Assembly: GCF_900460065.1 (NCBI RefSeq)
Contig: NZ_UAVD01000032.1
Coordinates: forward strand, 124,001 to 188,000
Length of the DNA: 64,000 nucleotides
Direction: 5' to 3'
From: Streptomyces griseus
GTDB taxonomy: Bacteria; Actinomycetota; Actinomycetes; Streptomycetales; Streptomycetaceae
The notes under the pieces: generated by a model
Told to the model about the DNA's origin: nothing
What the model saw: only the letters and a program-made list of their open reading frames with translations
Database searches by the model: none
Made by a program: the position numbers and the translations under genes
In this document: positions 15,429 to 23,723 of the stretch, one piece after another
How positions within the stretch are numbered: position 1 is the first letter of the stretch
Layout: every line of letters starts with the position of its first letter

Positions 15429-16811
15429 TCAGGAGAGCCGGCGGACCACGTGGGCCGAGCCGCGGTCCGCCGGCTCCTCGCCCACGTACTCCTGGCCCCG
15501 CATCTCGCACCAGGCCGGGATGTCCAGGCGCGCCGCCTCGTCGTCGGCGAGCACCGTCACCGTGGCGCCCACCGCTACCTCCCCGATCACCTTTGCGAGC
15601 TCGATCACCGGGACCGGGCAGCGCCGGCCCAGCGCGTCGACCACCAGGGACGCGGCGGGCCCGGGGGAGAGGGGGGCCGGAACCGGGGCGCCCAGCCGCT
15701 CCCGGACCTCGGCGACCACCCCGGGCAGGACCTCCAGGAAGCGGTCCACGTCCGCCCCGGCCGTGCCCGGCGGCAGCGACACCCGGACGTTGCCCTCCGA
15801 GAGGACCCCCATCGCCCTGAGCACATGGCTGGGGACCAGCGTGCTGCTCGTGCAGGACGAACCGGACGAAACGGAGAACTCCCTCCGGTCCAGCTCGTGC
15901 AGCAGGGTCTCCCCGTCGACGTAGAGGCACGAGAAGGTGACCAGGTGCGGCAGCCGCCGCACCGGATCGCCCACCACCTCGACGTCCGGGACCCGCTCGG
16001 CCACCACGCTGCGGATCCGGTCCACCAGAGCCCGCAGCCGCCCCGACTCCGCCGCGGCCTCGTTCCGGACCGCGCGCAGCGAGGCCGCCGCCGCCACGAT
16101 CGCCGGCAGGTTCTCGAAGCCCGCCGCCCGCCCCGACTCCCGCTCCCCGGCCGGACCCTGGGCGGCGAACCGCACCCCCTTGCGGACCGCGAGCAGCCCC
16201 ACCCCGGCCGGGCCGCCCCACTTGTGCGCGCTCGCCGTCAGCAGCGACCAGCCCTCCTGGACCGGCCCCCAGCCCAGCGACTGGGCCGCGTCCACCAGCA
16301 GCGGCACCCCGGCGTCCGCGCACCGGGCGGCGACCTCGGCGACCGGTTGCTCGGTGCCCACCTCGTGGTTGGCCGACTGGAGGCAGGCCAGCGCGGTGTC
16401 CGCCCGCAGCGCCCCGCCGTACACCGCCGGGTCCACCGCCCCCGTGCGGTCCACCGGGACCTCGGTGAACGAGCCGCCCGCCGCCTCGTGGGCCGCAGCC
16501 GAATGGAGCACCGACGAGTGTTCGACCGCCGACAGGGCCAGATGGCGGCCGACACGCCGACGCCCCGAAAGAGCCCCGGCAATTCCCGCGTGCACCGCCG
16601 TCGTCCCGGACGAGGTGAAGACCAGCTCGTCGGGGCGGCAGCCGACGGCCTCCGCGGCGGCCTCCCGGGCCGCGTCCAGGAGCAGCCTGGCCCGCCGCCC
16701 CTCCCGGTAGAGGCGGGCGGGATCGGCCCAGCCCTCGTCAAGCGCGGCAAGCAGGGCCTGACGTGCGACGGGGTGCAGGGGGGCGGCGGAGGCGGCGTCG
16801 AAGTAGGGCAC
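15429..16811 (-). CDS. Cysteine desulfurase (NifS/IscS-like) fused to a TusA-like sulfurtransferase domain
   Basis: A 460-residue fusion. Residues 1-375 are a class V PLP aminotransferase fold: Schiff-base Lys197 (SAHKWGG), Asp174 and Gln177 (VDAAQS) for the cofactor, and catalytic Cys320 in SVSSGSSCTSS. Residues about 388-458 form a TusA-like domain with the CPxP motif (CPVP, Cys398), the persulfide-accepting cysteine of that family. One chain could therefore remove sulfur from cysteine and pass it on in cis. Possible acceptors include tRNA thiolation, Fe-S assembly and cofactor synthesis; none can be chosen from sequence. It is convergent with the kinase and divergent from ctaC. Confidence 0.9.
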   Translation of the reverse strand: MPYFDAASAAPLHPVARQALLAALDEGWADPARLYREGRRARLLLDAAREAAAEAVGCRPDELVFTSSGTTAVHAGIAGALSGRRRVGRHLALSAVEHSSVLHSAAAHEAAGGSFTEVPVDRTGAVDPAVYGGALRADTALACLQSANHEVGTEQPVAEVAARCADAGVPLLVDAAQSLGWGPVQEGWSLLTASAHKWGGPAGVGLLAVRKGVRFAAQGPAGERESGRAAGFENLPAIVAAAASLRAVRNEAAAESGRLRALVDRIRSVVAERVPDVEVVGDPVRRLPHLVTFSCLYVDGETLLHELDRREFSVSSGSSCTSSTLVPSHVLRAMGVLSEGNVRVSLPPGTAGADVDRFLEVLPGVVAEVRERLGAPVPAPLSPGPAASLVVDALGRRCPVPVIELAKVIGEVAVGATVTVLADDEAARLDIPAWCEMRGQEYVGEEPADRGSAHVVRRLS

Positions 16812-16974
16812 CCGGCCACGCTAGCCCGCACCCGGCCCCACCCGGCCGGGGGTCGTTCCTCCGGGGCGGGCGAGTGGCCGTCAGATGGGGGCCGGAGGCC
16901 CGGATTCCACCCCATGGGCGTGTCGGGCGGCGCGTTGGGCACCCTCCCCGCGCGACCCCAAATAGCGTCCAGTA

Positions 16975-17003
16975 GGGTTTGGTCCGCATAAACATCCAAA
17001 CCC
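16975..17003 (+). promoter_or_regulatory. Inverted repeat upstream of ctaC, candidate operator
   Basis: GGGTTTGG (16975-16982) and CCAAACCC (16996-17003) are exact complements with a 13-base spacer. The half-site centres are 21 bases apart, i.e. two helical turns, and lie about 100 bases before the ctaC start. The surrounding DNA is the only AT-richer part of the 273-base gap, so a promoter is likely here. The regulator is unknown. Confidence 0.45.
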
Positions 17004-17084
17004 CTGCCCGCGTCAGGGCCGGCGACCGACCAGAGACATACGGGCGCGCCGACCGTGCGGGCGAGACTCTCGGGAAGGCGCTAC

Positions 17085-18053
17085 GTGAGTCCCAACGGCT
17101 CCGACCGCTCGTCGCGGCGCCCGATGCGGCGGAAGCTGCCGCAGGTGCTGACTGCGGGCCTGGTCCTGGCGACGGCCTCCGGTTGTTCATACAACTGGGA
17201 GGATTTCCCCCGCCTCGGAATGCCCACTCCGGTTACGGAAGAGGCCCCTCGGATCCTCTCCCTCTGGCAAGGCTCGTGGGCGGCAGCGCTCGTCACGGGT
17301 GTCCTTGTCTGGGGACTGATCCTCTGGAGCGTCTTCTTCCACCGGCGTAGCCGGACCAAGGTGGAGGTACCTCCGCAGACCAGGTACAACATGCCCATCG
17401 AGGCGTTGTACACAGTGGTTCCCCTCATCATCGTCTCGGTGCTTTTCTACTTCACCGCACGTGATGAGTCGAAGCTCCTCGAGCTCTCCGACAAGCCCGC
17501 CCACACGATCAACGTGGTCGGCTTCCAGTGGAGCTGGGGCTTCAACTACATCGAGAAGGTGGACGGCCAGCCCGCGGCGGGCCCCGAGATCCCCAAGGAA
17601 CTCGACGCCATCCCCGACCGGTTCCACAAGGACTTCCCCGAGGGCGCCGGCGGCGTCTACGACGTGGGCATCCCCGGAACCCGCAACCCGCAGAACGGCA
17701 ACCCGGGTCCGACCCTGTGGCTGCCGAAGGGCGAGAAGGTCCGTTTCATCCTCACTTCGCGGGACGTCATCCACTCCTTCTGGGTGGTGCCGTTCCTCAT
17801 GAAGCAGGACGTCATCCCGGGCCACACCAACGCGTTCGAGGTCACTCCCAACCGGGAGGGCACCTTCATGGGCAAGTGCGCCGAGCTCTGCGGCGCCGAC
17901 CACTCCCGAATGCTCTTCAACGTCAAGGTCGTCTCCCCGGAGCGTTACCAGCAGCACCTCAAGGAGCTGGCTGAGAAGGGTCAGACGGGCTACGTGCCGG
18001 CGGGCATCGCGCAGACGGACCCGGCCAGGAATGCGGAGAAGAACCAACTGTGA
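17085..18053 (+). CDS. ctaC: Cytochrome c oxidase subunit II
   Basis: A 322-residue subunit of the aa3-type oxidase carrying the CuA electron-entry site. A lipoprotein signal peptide ends at Cys34 (ASGC). Two membrane helices follow (about 55-80 and 105-125). The C-terminal cupredoxin domain has VIHSFWVV and CAELCGADHSRMLF, the CuA cysteines, histidines and methionine. GTG 17085 has GGGAAGG seven bases upstream. The gene is the first of ctaC-ctaD-ctaF, with four-base stop/start overlaps at each junction. Confidence 0.95.
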   Translation: MSPNGSDRSSRRPMRRKLPQVLTAGLVLATASGCSYNWEDFPRLGMPTPVTEEAPRILSLWQGSWAAALVTGVLVWGLILWSVFFHRRSRTKVEVPPQTRYNMPIEALYTVVPLIIVSVLFYFTARDESKLLELSDKPAHTINVVGFQWSWGFNYIEKVDGQPAAGPEIPKELDAIPDRFHKDFPEGAGGVYDVGIPGTRNPQNGNPGPTLWLPKGEKVRFILTSRDVIHSFWVVPFLMKQDVIPGHTNAFEVTPNREGTFMGKCAELCGADHSRMLFNVKVVSPERYQQHLKELAEKGQTGYVPAGIAQTDPARNAEKNQL

Positions 18054-19786
18054 GCATCCTCAACGAACCTCAGGGTGCCGCTCCGGCAGACGACTCGTAC
18101 GAGGACGAGCTGCCCGTGCGGCGCAAGCAGCCGGGAAACATCGTCGTGAAGTGGCTGACCACCACCGACCACAAGACGATCGGTACGCTCTACCTGGTCA
18201 CGTCGTTCGTGTTCTTCTGCATCGGCGGACTCATGGCGCTCTTCATGCGCGCCGAGCTGGCCCGTCCGGGCACGCAGATCATGTCGAACGAGCAGTTCAA
18301 CCAGGCGTTCACGATGCACGGCACGATCATGCTGCTGATGTTCGCGACGCCGCTGTTCGCCGGATTCGCGAACTGGATCATGCCGCTGCAGATCGGCGCG
18401 CCCGATGTGGCGTTCCCGCGGCTGAACATGTTCGCGTACTGGCTGTACCTCTTCGGCTCGCTCATCGCGGTGGCCGGCTTCCTCACCCCGCAGGGTGCGG
18501 CTGACTTCGGCTGGTTCGCCTACTCCCCGCTCTCGGACGCGGTCCGTTCGCCGGGCGTCGGCGCCGACATGTGGATCATGGGTCTGGCCTTCTCCGGCTT
18601 CGGCACGATCCTCGGCTCGGTCAACTTCATCACCACGATCATCTGCATGCGCGCACCCGGCATGACGATGTTCCGCATGCCGATCTTCACCTGGAACGTC
18701 CTGCTGACCGGTGTCCTGGTCCTGCTGGCCTTCCCGGTCCTCGCCGCCGCGCTCTTCGCGCTGGAGGCGGATCGTAAATTCGGTGCGCATATCTTCGACG
18801 CGGCCAATGGCGGCGCATTGCTCTGGCAACACCTCTTCTGGTTCTTCGGCCATCCAGAGGTGTACATCATCGCGCTACCATTCTTCGGAATCATTTCCGA
18901 GGTCATCCCGGTATTCAGCCGCAAGCCGATGTTCGGCTACATCGGCCTGATCTCCGCGACGATCGCCATCGCCGGCCTCTCCGTGACGGTGTGGGCGCAC
19001 CACATGTACGTCACGGGCGGTGTGCTGTTGCCGTTCTTCTCCTTCATGACGTTCCTCATCGCCGTCCCGACAGGCGTGAAGTTCTTCAACTGGATCGGCA
19101 CGATGTGGAAGGGGTCGTTGTCCTTCGAGACACCGATGCTCTGGGCCGTCGGCTTCCTGATCACCTTCACCTTCGGTGGTCTGACCGGCGTCATCCTCGC
19201 CTCGCCCCCGATGGACTTCCACGTCTCGGACTCGTACTTCGTCGTCGCGCACTTCCACTACGTCATCTTCGGCACCGTGGTCTTCGCGATGTTCTCCGGA
19301 TTCCACTTCTGGTGGCCGAAGTTCACCGGCAAGATGCTGGACGAGCGACTCGGCAAGATCACCTTCTGGACGCTGTTCGTGGGCTTCCACGGCACGTTCC
19401 TGGTGCAGCACTGGCTCGGTGCCGAGGGCATGCCGCGTCGTTACGCGGACTACCTCGACGCCGACGGCTTCACGGCGCTGAACACGATCTCGACGATCTC
19501 CTCGTTCCTGCTCGGCCTGTCGATGCTTCCGTTCTTCTACAACGTCTGGAAGACCGCGAAGTACGGCAAGAAGATCGAGGTCGACGACCCGTGGGGTTAC
19601 GGCCGTTCGCTGGAGTGGGCGACCTCCTGCCCGCCGCCGCGGCACAACTTCCTCACGCTGCCGCGGATCCGTTCCGAATCCCCGGCGTTCGACCTGCACC
19701 ACCCGGAGATCACCGCGCTGGAGCAGCTCGGCCATGACTCCGAGTCGGACAAGGCCCTCGCCGGCGGCAAGGAGGCAGGCAAGTGA
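18050..19786 (+). CDS. ctaD: Cytochrome c oxidase subunit I
   Basis: A 578-residue subunit I with twelve predicted membrane helices. It holds heme a and the heme a3-CuB centre: the low-spin heme histidine in MHGTIMLL, the HPEVYI motif with the CuB His and cross-linked Tyr, the HHMYVTG His pair and the VAHFHYV heme histidines are all visible. GTG 18050 overlaps the ctaC stop (GTGA). It reduces oxygen and pumps protons within the bc1-aa3 supercomplex typical of Actinobacteria. Confidence 0.97.
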   Translation: MSILNEPQGAAPADDSYEDELPVRRKQPGNIVVKWLTTTDHKTIGTLYLVTSFVFFCIGGLMALFMRAELARPGTQIMSNEQFNQAFTMHGTIMLLMFATPLFAGFANWIMPLQIGAPDVAFPRLNMFAYWLYLFGSLIAVAGFLTPQGAADFGWFAYSPLSDAVRSPGVGADMWIMGLAFSGFGTILGSVNFITTIICMRAPGMTMFRMPIFTWNVLLTGVLVLLAFPVLAAALFALEADRKFGAHIFDAANGGALLWQHLFWFFGHPEVYIIALPFFGIISEVIPVFSRKPMFGYIGLISATIAIAGLSVTVWAHHMYVTGGVLLPFFSFMTFLIAVPTGVKFFNWIGTMWKGSLSFETPMLWAVGFLITFTFGGLTGVILASPPMDFHVSDSYFVVAHFHYVIFGTVVFAMFSGFHFWWPKFTGKMLDERLGKITFWTLFVGFHGTFLVQHWLGAEGMPRRYADYLDADGFTALNTISTISSFLLGLSMLPFFYNVWKTAKYGKKIEVDDPWGYGRSLEWATSCPPPRHNFLTLPRIRSESPAFDLHHPEITALEQLGHDSESDKALAGGKEAGK

Positions 19787-20181
19787 AGATCCAGGGACAG
19801 ATGTTCATCTGGCTGAGCGTCTTCATCCTCGCCATGGCCGTCGTGTACGGCGTGTGGTCCAAGGAGCCGGTCGGCACCACGGCCCTCTTCCTGGCCTTCG
19901 GGCTGTCCATCATGATCGGCTTCTACCTGGCCTTCACGGCCAACCGGGTCGACGCCATGGCCCAGGACAACAAGGAAGCGGACGTCGCCGACGAGGCGGG
20001 CGAGCTGGGGTTCTTCTCCCCGCACAGCTGGCAGCCGCTCTCCCTGGCGGTCGGCGGCGCCTTCGCCTTCATGGGCGTCGTCTTCGGCTGGTGGCTGATG
20101 TACTTCTCCGCCCCCCTGCTCCTGATCGGCCTCTTCGGCTGGGTCTTCGAGTACTACCGGGGCGAGAACCGCACCCAGTGA
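19783..20181 (+). CDS. ctaF: Cytochrome c oxidase subunit IV (actinobacterial CtaF)
   Basis: A 132-residue membrane protein with about four hydrophobic helices (MFIWLSVFILAMAVVYGV; TTALFLAFGLSIMIGFYLAF; LAVGGAFAFMGVVFGWWL; LLLIGLFGWVFEYY). It matches the small actinobacterial oxidase subunit IV that stabilises the supercomplex. GTG 19783 overlaps the ctaD stop. A strong terminator follows at 20228, ending the ctaCDF transcript. Confidence 0.93.
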   Translation: MKIQGQMFIWLSVFILAMAVVYGVWSKEPVGTTALFLAFGLSIMIGFYLAFTANRVDAMAQDNKEADVADEAGELGFFSPHSWQPLSLAVGGAFAFMGVVFGWWLMYFSAPLLLIGLFGWVFEYYRGENRTQ

Positions 20182-20227
20182 CACCGCACCCCGTGGCACC
20201 GCACCCCCGGTGACACGCGCTACACCA

Positions 20228-20266
20228 CGAAGGGCCCGCGTCGCCGACAGCGACGCGGGCCCTTCG
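20228..20266 (+). terminator. Terminator of the ctaCDF operon
   Basis: A perfect 17-base stem (20228-20244 with 20250-20266) with a five-base loop lies 46 bases after the ctaF stop. Confidence 0.85.
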
Positions 20267-20322
20267 CTCGTTTGCAGTCACTGAACGCGCTGGAACGGAT
20301 GAATCTTCTTAGCGTGGACGGC

Positions 20323-21576
20323 ATGAACCACACGCCGCGCATCCGCACCGTAGTGAGCTGCACCCTGCTGGTCGCCACCCTCGCCGCGGGTGCGACCGCC
20401 TGTGGCTCGCCCGACGGCCACCCGCTCTCGACGAAGCCGTTCGACGCGAGCGACCAGGTCTCCTTCAACGGCCCCTCCACCAAGGAGAAGGCCGACCCCG
20501 ACAAGCCGCTCGAAGTCACCGTCAAGGGTGACGACGGGCGCATCAGCGACGTCAGCGCCGTGGACACCGGCGGCCGGCACCTCGCGGGGGAGCTCTCCGC
20601 CGACGGGAGGCGCTGGCGCTCCACCGCCCCGCTGGCGGCCGGCACCGGATACACCGTCAGGGTCGCCACGGAGGACGGCGACGGCGCCCCGGGCGTCCGT
20701 ACGCTCTCCTTCGACACCTCGTCGCCCAAGAAGCTGCTGAAGGTCGCCTTCGGCCCGGAGGCGGGCACCTACGGCGTCGGACAGCCCATCACGGCGGAAC
20801 TCAGCGCTCCGATCACCGACAAGGCGGCCAGGGCCACCGTGGAGCGCGCCCTGAAGGTCCGCTCCACCCCGGCGACCACCGGCTCCTGGTACTGGGTCGA
20901 CGACAAGAAGCTCCACTACCGCCCGAAGGAGTACTGGCCCGCGAACGCCACCATCGAGGTCCGCTCCAACCTGGCGGGCATCAAGGTGACCAACGCGCTC
21001 TACGGAGCCGAGGCCAAGGCCCTGAAGCTCACCACGGGCGACCGGATCGAGGCCATCACCGACGCGGCGGACCACAGCCTGACGGTGTACCGCAACGGGG
21101 AAGTGATCAACACCATCCCGGTCACCACCGGCAAGCCCGGCTTCTCCACCCGCAACGGGGTCAAGGTGGTGCTCGCCAAGGAGCAGTTCGTCCGCATGCG
21201 CGGGGAGAGCATCGGCATCGCCGCCGGCTCGTCGGAGTCGTACGACCTGCCGGTCTACTGGGCCACCCGGGTGACCTGGAGCGGCGAGTACGTCCACGCC
21301 GCGCCCTGGTCCACCGGCTCCCAGGGCAACGCCAACGTCAGCCACGGCTGCACCGGCATGAGCACCGACAACGCCGAGTGGTTCTTCGACACCGTGCGCG
21401 AGGGCGACATCGTCAAGGTCGTCGGCAGCGAGGGCGAGGACATGGACCCGTTCGGCAACGGGTTCGGCGACTGGAACCTCTCCTGGGAGAAGTGGCAGAA
21501 GGGCAGCGCCCTCCACGAGGGGGCGCCGGACAGCCCGCAGACGCTCCAGGCCGCCCGGCTGCGTCCCCACGTCTGA
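20323..21576 (+). CDS. L,D-transpeptidase lipoprotein (Ig-like domains plus YkuD catalytic domain)
   Basis: A 417-residue cell-wall enzyme that forms 3-3 peptidoglycan cross-links. The signal peptide ends in a lipobox (AGATAC, Cys27). One or two Ig-like domains (about 50-240) precede a YkuD domain whose catalytic motif is VSHGCTGMS, with nucleophile Cys343 and adjacent His. The order matches LdtMt2/LppS-type enzymes. ATG 20323 is chosen at the start of the signal peptide; a GTG three codons upstream is possible. It sits alone between ctaCDF and the ctaE operon, whose products it does not obviously serve. Confidence 0.93.
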   Translation: MNHTPRIRTVVSCTLLVATLAAGATACGSPDGHPLSTKPFDASDQVSFNGPSTKEKADPDKPLEVTVKGDDGRISDVSAVDTGGRHLAGELSADGRRWRSTAPLAAGTGYTVRVATEDGDGAPGVRTLSFDTSSPKKLLKVAFGPEAGTYGVGQPITAELSAPITDKAARATVERALKVRSTPATTGSWYWVDDKKLHYRPKEYWPANATIEVRSNLAGIKVTNALYGAEAKALKLTTGDRIEAITDAADHSLTVYRNGEVINTIPVTTGKPGFSTRNGVKVVLAKEQFVRMRGESIGIAAGSSESYDLPVYWATRVTWSGEYVHAAPWSTGSQGNANVSHGCTGMSTDNAEWFFDTVREGDIVKVVGSEGEDMDPFGNGFGDWNLSWEKWQKGSALHEGAPDSPQTLQAARLRPHV

Positions 21577-21622
21577 TCCGGGAAGGGGAAGGTCCCGTAC
21601 GGCGCCGGACGCCCCTCAGCGG

Positions 21623-21651
21623 GCCGTGGGGGCCCCTCAGGCCCCCACGGC
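21623..21651. terminator. Hairpin between the L,D-transpeptidase and the degenerate receiver gene
   Basis: An 11-base perfect stem (21623-21633 with 21641-21651) with a seven-base loop overlaps the last codons of the minus-strand gene and lies downstream of the plus-strand gene, so it could stop both transcripts. Confidence 0.6.
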
Positions 21652-22038
21652 GAGCCGCTGCCGTAGCAGCGCCGCCAGCGCGTCGGCGAACTCCACCGGG
21701 TCCACCGGGAGGGTCACGGCGGCCTCCGCCCGGCTCCAGGTGGCCAGCCAGGCGTCCTGCGGGCGGCCGATCAGCAGCAGCACCGGCGGGCAGCGGAAGA
21801 TCTCGTCCTTGATCTGGCGGCAGACGCCCATGCCGCCGACGGGGGCCGTCTCCCCGTCCAGCACGCAGACGTCGACGCCGCCGCCGTCCAGCGCCTTGAG
21901 GACGGCCGGGAGCGTCGCGCACTCCAGGAACTCCACCGGTGGGACGTCCGCGGCAGGCCTGCGACCGGCTGCCAGCCTCACCTGCTCGCGGATGTTGGCG
22001 TCGTCGCTGTAGACCAGGACCGTGGCGGTCGCCTGCAT
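21637..22038 (-). CDS. Stand-alone degenerate receiver-domain protein
   Basis: A 133-residue protein whose whole length resembles a CheY-like receiver: an N-terminal YSDDANIR acidic pair, a candidate acceptor Asp61 (VCVLDGETAPVGG) and C-terminal VDPVEFADALAALL. The conserved Thr/Ser after strand 4 and the Lys before the last loop appear to be missing (LLLIGRP; TLPVDP), so normal phosphorylation switching is doubtful. There is no output domain. ATG 22038 has GGAGG five bases upstream. It is divergent from ctaE and shares that operon's promoter region. Confidence 0.8.
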   Translation of the reverse strand: MQATATVLVYSDDANIREQVRLAAGRRPAADVPPVEFLECATLPAVLKALDGGGVDVCVLDGETAPVGGMGVCRQIKDEIFRCPPVLLLIGRPQDAWLATWSRAEAAVTLPVDPVEFADALAALLRQRLAVGA

Positions 22039-22226
22039 TGTTCCTCCGTGACATCGACGTCGTCGGGGCTCTCGGGGCATGCACCGATGCGCGGATCGTA
22101 CTCCGCCCGACCGGCCGTCAGCACCGGTAATGACGACCTTCGGATGGGCCGTTCGGCGCAGGGTGAGACCCCTGCGGACGGTACGGACACACCGAACGGC
22201 ACCCCCCGGGGTGAGGGCGGGATAAG

Positions 22227-22247
22227 CGACCGACATAATGTCGGTCG
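22227..22247 (+). promoter_or_regulatory. Perfect palindrome spanning the ctaE start codon
   Basis: Arms CGACCGACAT (22227-22236) and ATGTCGGTCG (22238-22247) are exact complements around a single A at 22237. The right arm begins with the ctaE ATG. In DNA it is a textbook dimer operator; in RNA it can fold an 8-bp hairpin with an ATAAT loop containing the first two bases of the start codon. The nearest Shine-Dalgarno-like run (GAGGGCGG) ends about 17 bases upstream, unusually far. A CATAAT at 22234-22239 would serve as a -10 for a leaderless GTG start at 22247. Confidence 0.55.
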
Positions 22248-22858
22248 TGGCGACAGCAACGACAGTAGAAACCGGGCACGCGCACCCGTCGGTCAATCGG
22301 CCGAACCTCACCAGCGTCGGAACCATCATCTGGTTGAGTTCCGAGCTGATGTTCTTCGCGGCCCTCTTCGCGATGTACTTCACCCTGCGATCGGTGATGG
22401 GACCCGATTACTGGAAGGAGATGTCCGATCATCTGAACTTCCCGTTCTCGGCGACGAACACCACGATCCTGGTGCTCTCCTCACTCACCTGCCAGCTCGG
22501 CGTTTTCGCAGCCGAGCGGGGCGATGTGAAGAAGCTCCGCACCTGGTTCATCATCACGTTCGTGATGGGTGCGATCTTCATCGGCGGCCAGGTCCTGGAG
22601 TACACCGAGCTGGTCAAGGACGCGGGGCTCTCCCTGTCCTCCGACCCGTACGGCTCGGTGTTCTACCTGACCACCGGCTTCCACGGTCTGCACGTGACAG
22701 GCGGTCTCATCGCCTTCCTGCTGGTCCTCGGCAGAACGTACGCGGCCAAGAGGTTCACCCACGATCAGGCCACCGCCGCCATCGTCGTGTCCTACTACTG
22801 GCACTTCGTCGATGTCGTATGGATCGGCCTGTTCGCAACGATCTACATGATCAAGTAA
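22238..22858 (+). CDS. ctaE: Cytochrome c oxidase subunit III
   Basis: A 206-residue subunit III of the aa3 oxidase with about five membrane helices. Typical residues are seen in FPFSATNTTILVLSS, the FHGLHVTGG motif and the C-terminal YYWHFVDVVWIGLF. It is the first gene of ctaE-qcrC-qcrA-qcrB, which ties oxidase to bc1 complex expression. ATG 22238 is the conventional start but has no properly spaced ribosome binding site; GTG 22247 (VATATTVETG) is an alternative, perhaps leaderless. Confidence 0.94.
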   Translation: MSVVATATTVETGHAHPSVNRPNLTSVGTIIWLSSELMFFAALFAMYFTLRSVMGPDYWKEMSDHLNFPFSATNTTILVLSSLTCQLGVFAAERGDVKKLRTWFIITFVMGAIFIGGQVLEYTELVKDAGLSLSSDPYGSVFYLTTGFHGLHVTGGLIAFLLVLGRTYAAKRFTHDQATAAIVVSYYWHFVDVVWIGLFATIYMIK

Positions 22859-22913
22859 CCGGGCTCGCACCCGCCCACCATCGACGCAGAAGATCCTGAC
22901 ACCGGGGTAATCC

Positions 22914-23723
22914 GTGAAAAAGCTCTCCGCACGACGACGCCATCCGCTGGCGGCGGTCGTCGTACTACTCCTCGCGCTGGCGGCTACCGGGGGGCTGTAC
23001 GCCGCGTTTGCGCCTGCGGGCAAGGCGCAGGCCGATGAAACCGCCCAGTCCCTCGCCATCGAAGAGGGCAAGAAGCTCTACGCCGTAGGCTGCGCCAGCT
23101 GCCACGGAACCGGCGGTCAGGGCACCACCGACGGGCCGTCCCTCGTGGGCGTGGGCTCCGCCGCCGTCGACTTCCAGGTCGGTACGGGCCGTATGCCCGC
23201 GCAGCAGCCGGGCGCCCAGGTACCGAAGAAGAAGGTCATCTACAGCCAGGCGGAGATCGACCAGCTCGCGGCGTACGTCGCGTCGCTCGGCGCCGGTCCC
23301 ATCACGCCGACCGACAAGCAGGTCGACCCCGCGGGCGCCGACGTCGCCAACGGTGGCGAACTGTTCCGCACCAACTGCGCCCAGTGCCACAACTTCACCG
23401 GTAAGGGCGGAGCCCTGACGGAGGGCAAGTACGCCCCCGACCTCGAAGGCGTGAGCCCGAAGCACATCTACGAGGCCATGCAGACCGGCCCGCAGAGCAT
23501 GCCCTCCTTCCCCGACACGACGATGCCGGAGCAGGAGAAGAAGGACATCATCGCGTACATCGAGACCGTGAACGGTGACGAGACGGAGAGCCCCGGCGGC
23601 CTGGCCCTCGGCGGTCTCGGCCCGGTCAGCGAAGGTCTGTTCGCGTGGGTCTTCGGACTCGGTGCGCTCGTCGCCGTCGCCGTTTGGGTCGCGGCCCACA
23701 CCGCTAAGGCCAAGAAGTCATGA
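22914..23723 (+). CDS. qcrC: Cytochrome bc1 complex diheme cytochrome c subunit
   Basis: A 269-residue membrane-bound diheme cytochrome c that carries electrons from bc1 directly to the aa3 oxidase in Actinobacteria. An N-terminal signal anchor (about 10-30) is followed by two CxxCH heme sites, Cys60-His64 (CASCHG) and Cys155-His159 (CAQCHN), and a C-terminal helix (about 238-260). Axial Met residues occur in GRMPAQQ and QSMPSFP. GTG 22914 starts it 55 bases after ctaE, and its stop overlaps the qcrA ATG. Confidence 0.96.
   Translation: MKKLSARRRHPLAAVVVLLLALAATGGLYAAFAPAGKAQADETAQSLAIEEGKKLYAVGCASCHGTGGQGTTDGPSLVGVGSAAVDFQVGTGRMPAQQPGAQVPKKKVIYSQAEIDQLAAYVASLGAGPITPTDKQVDPAGADVANGGELFRTNCAQCHNFTGKGGALTEGKYAPDLEGVSPKHIYEAMQTGPQSMPSFPDTTMPEQEKKDIIAYIETVNGDETESPGGLALGGLGPVSEGLFAWVFGLGALVAVAVWVAAHTAKAKKS

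Noticed and set aside
16571..16580. Possible frameshift or split between the desulfurase and TusA halves of the fusion gene
   Set aside because: The minus-strand frame is open from 16811 to 15429 with both catalytic cysteines and a continuous linker, so the fusion appears genuine.
17055..18053. An upstream start for ctaC at 17055
   Set aside because: The GTG at 17085 has GGGAAGG at seven bases and gives a normal lipoprotein signal; the longer form adds ten Arg-rich residues without a ribosome binding site.
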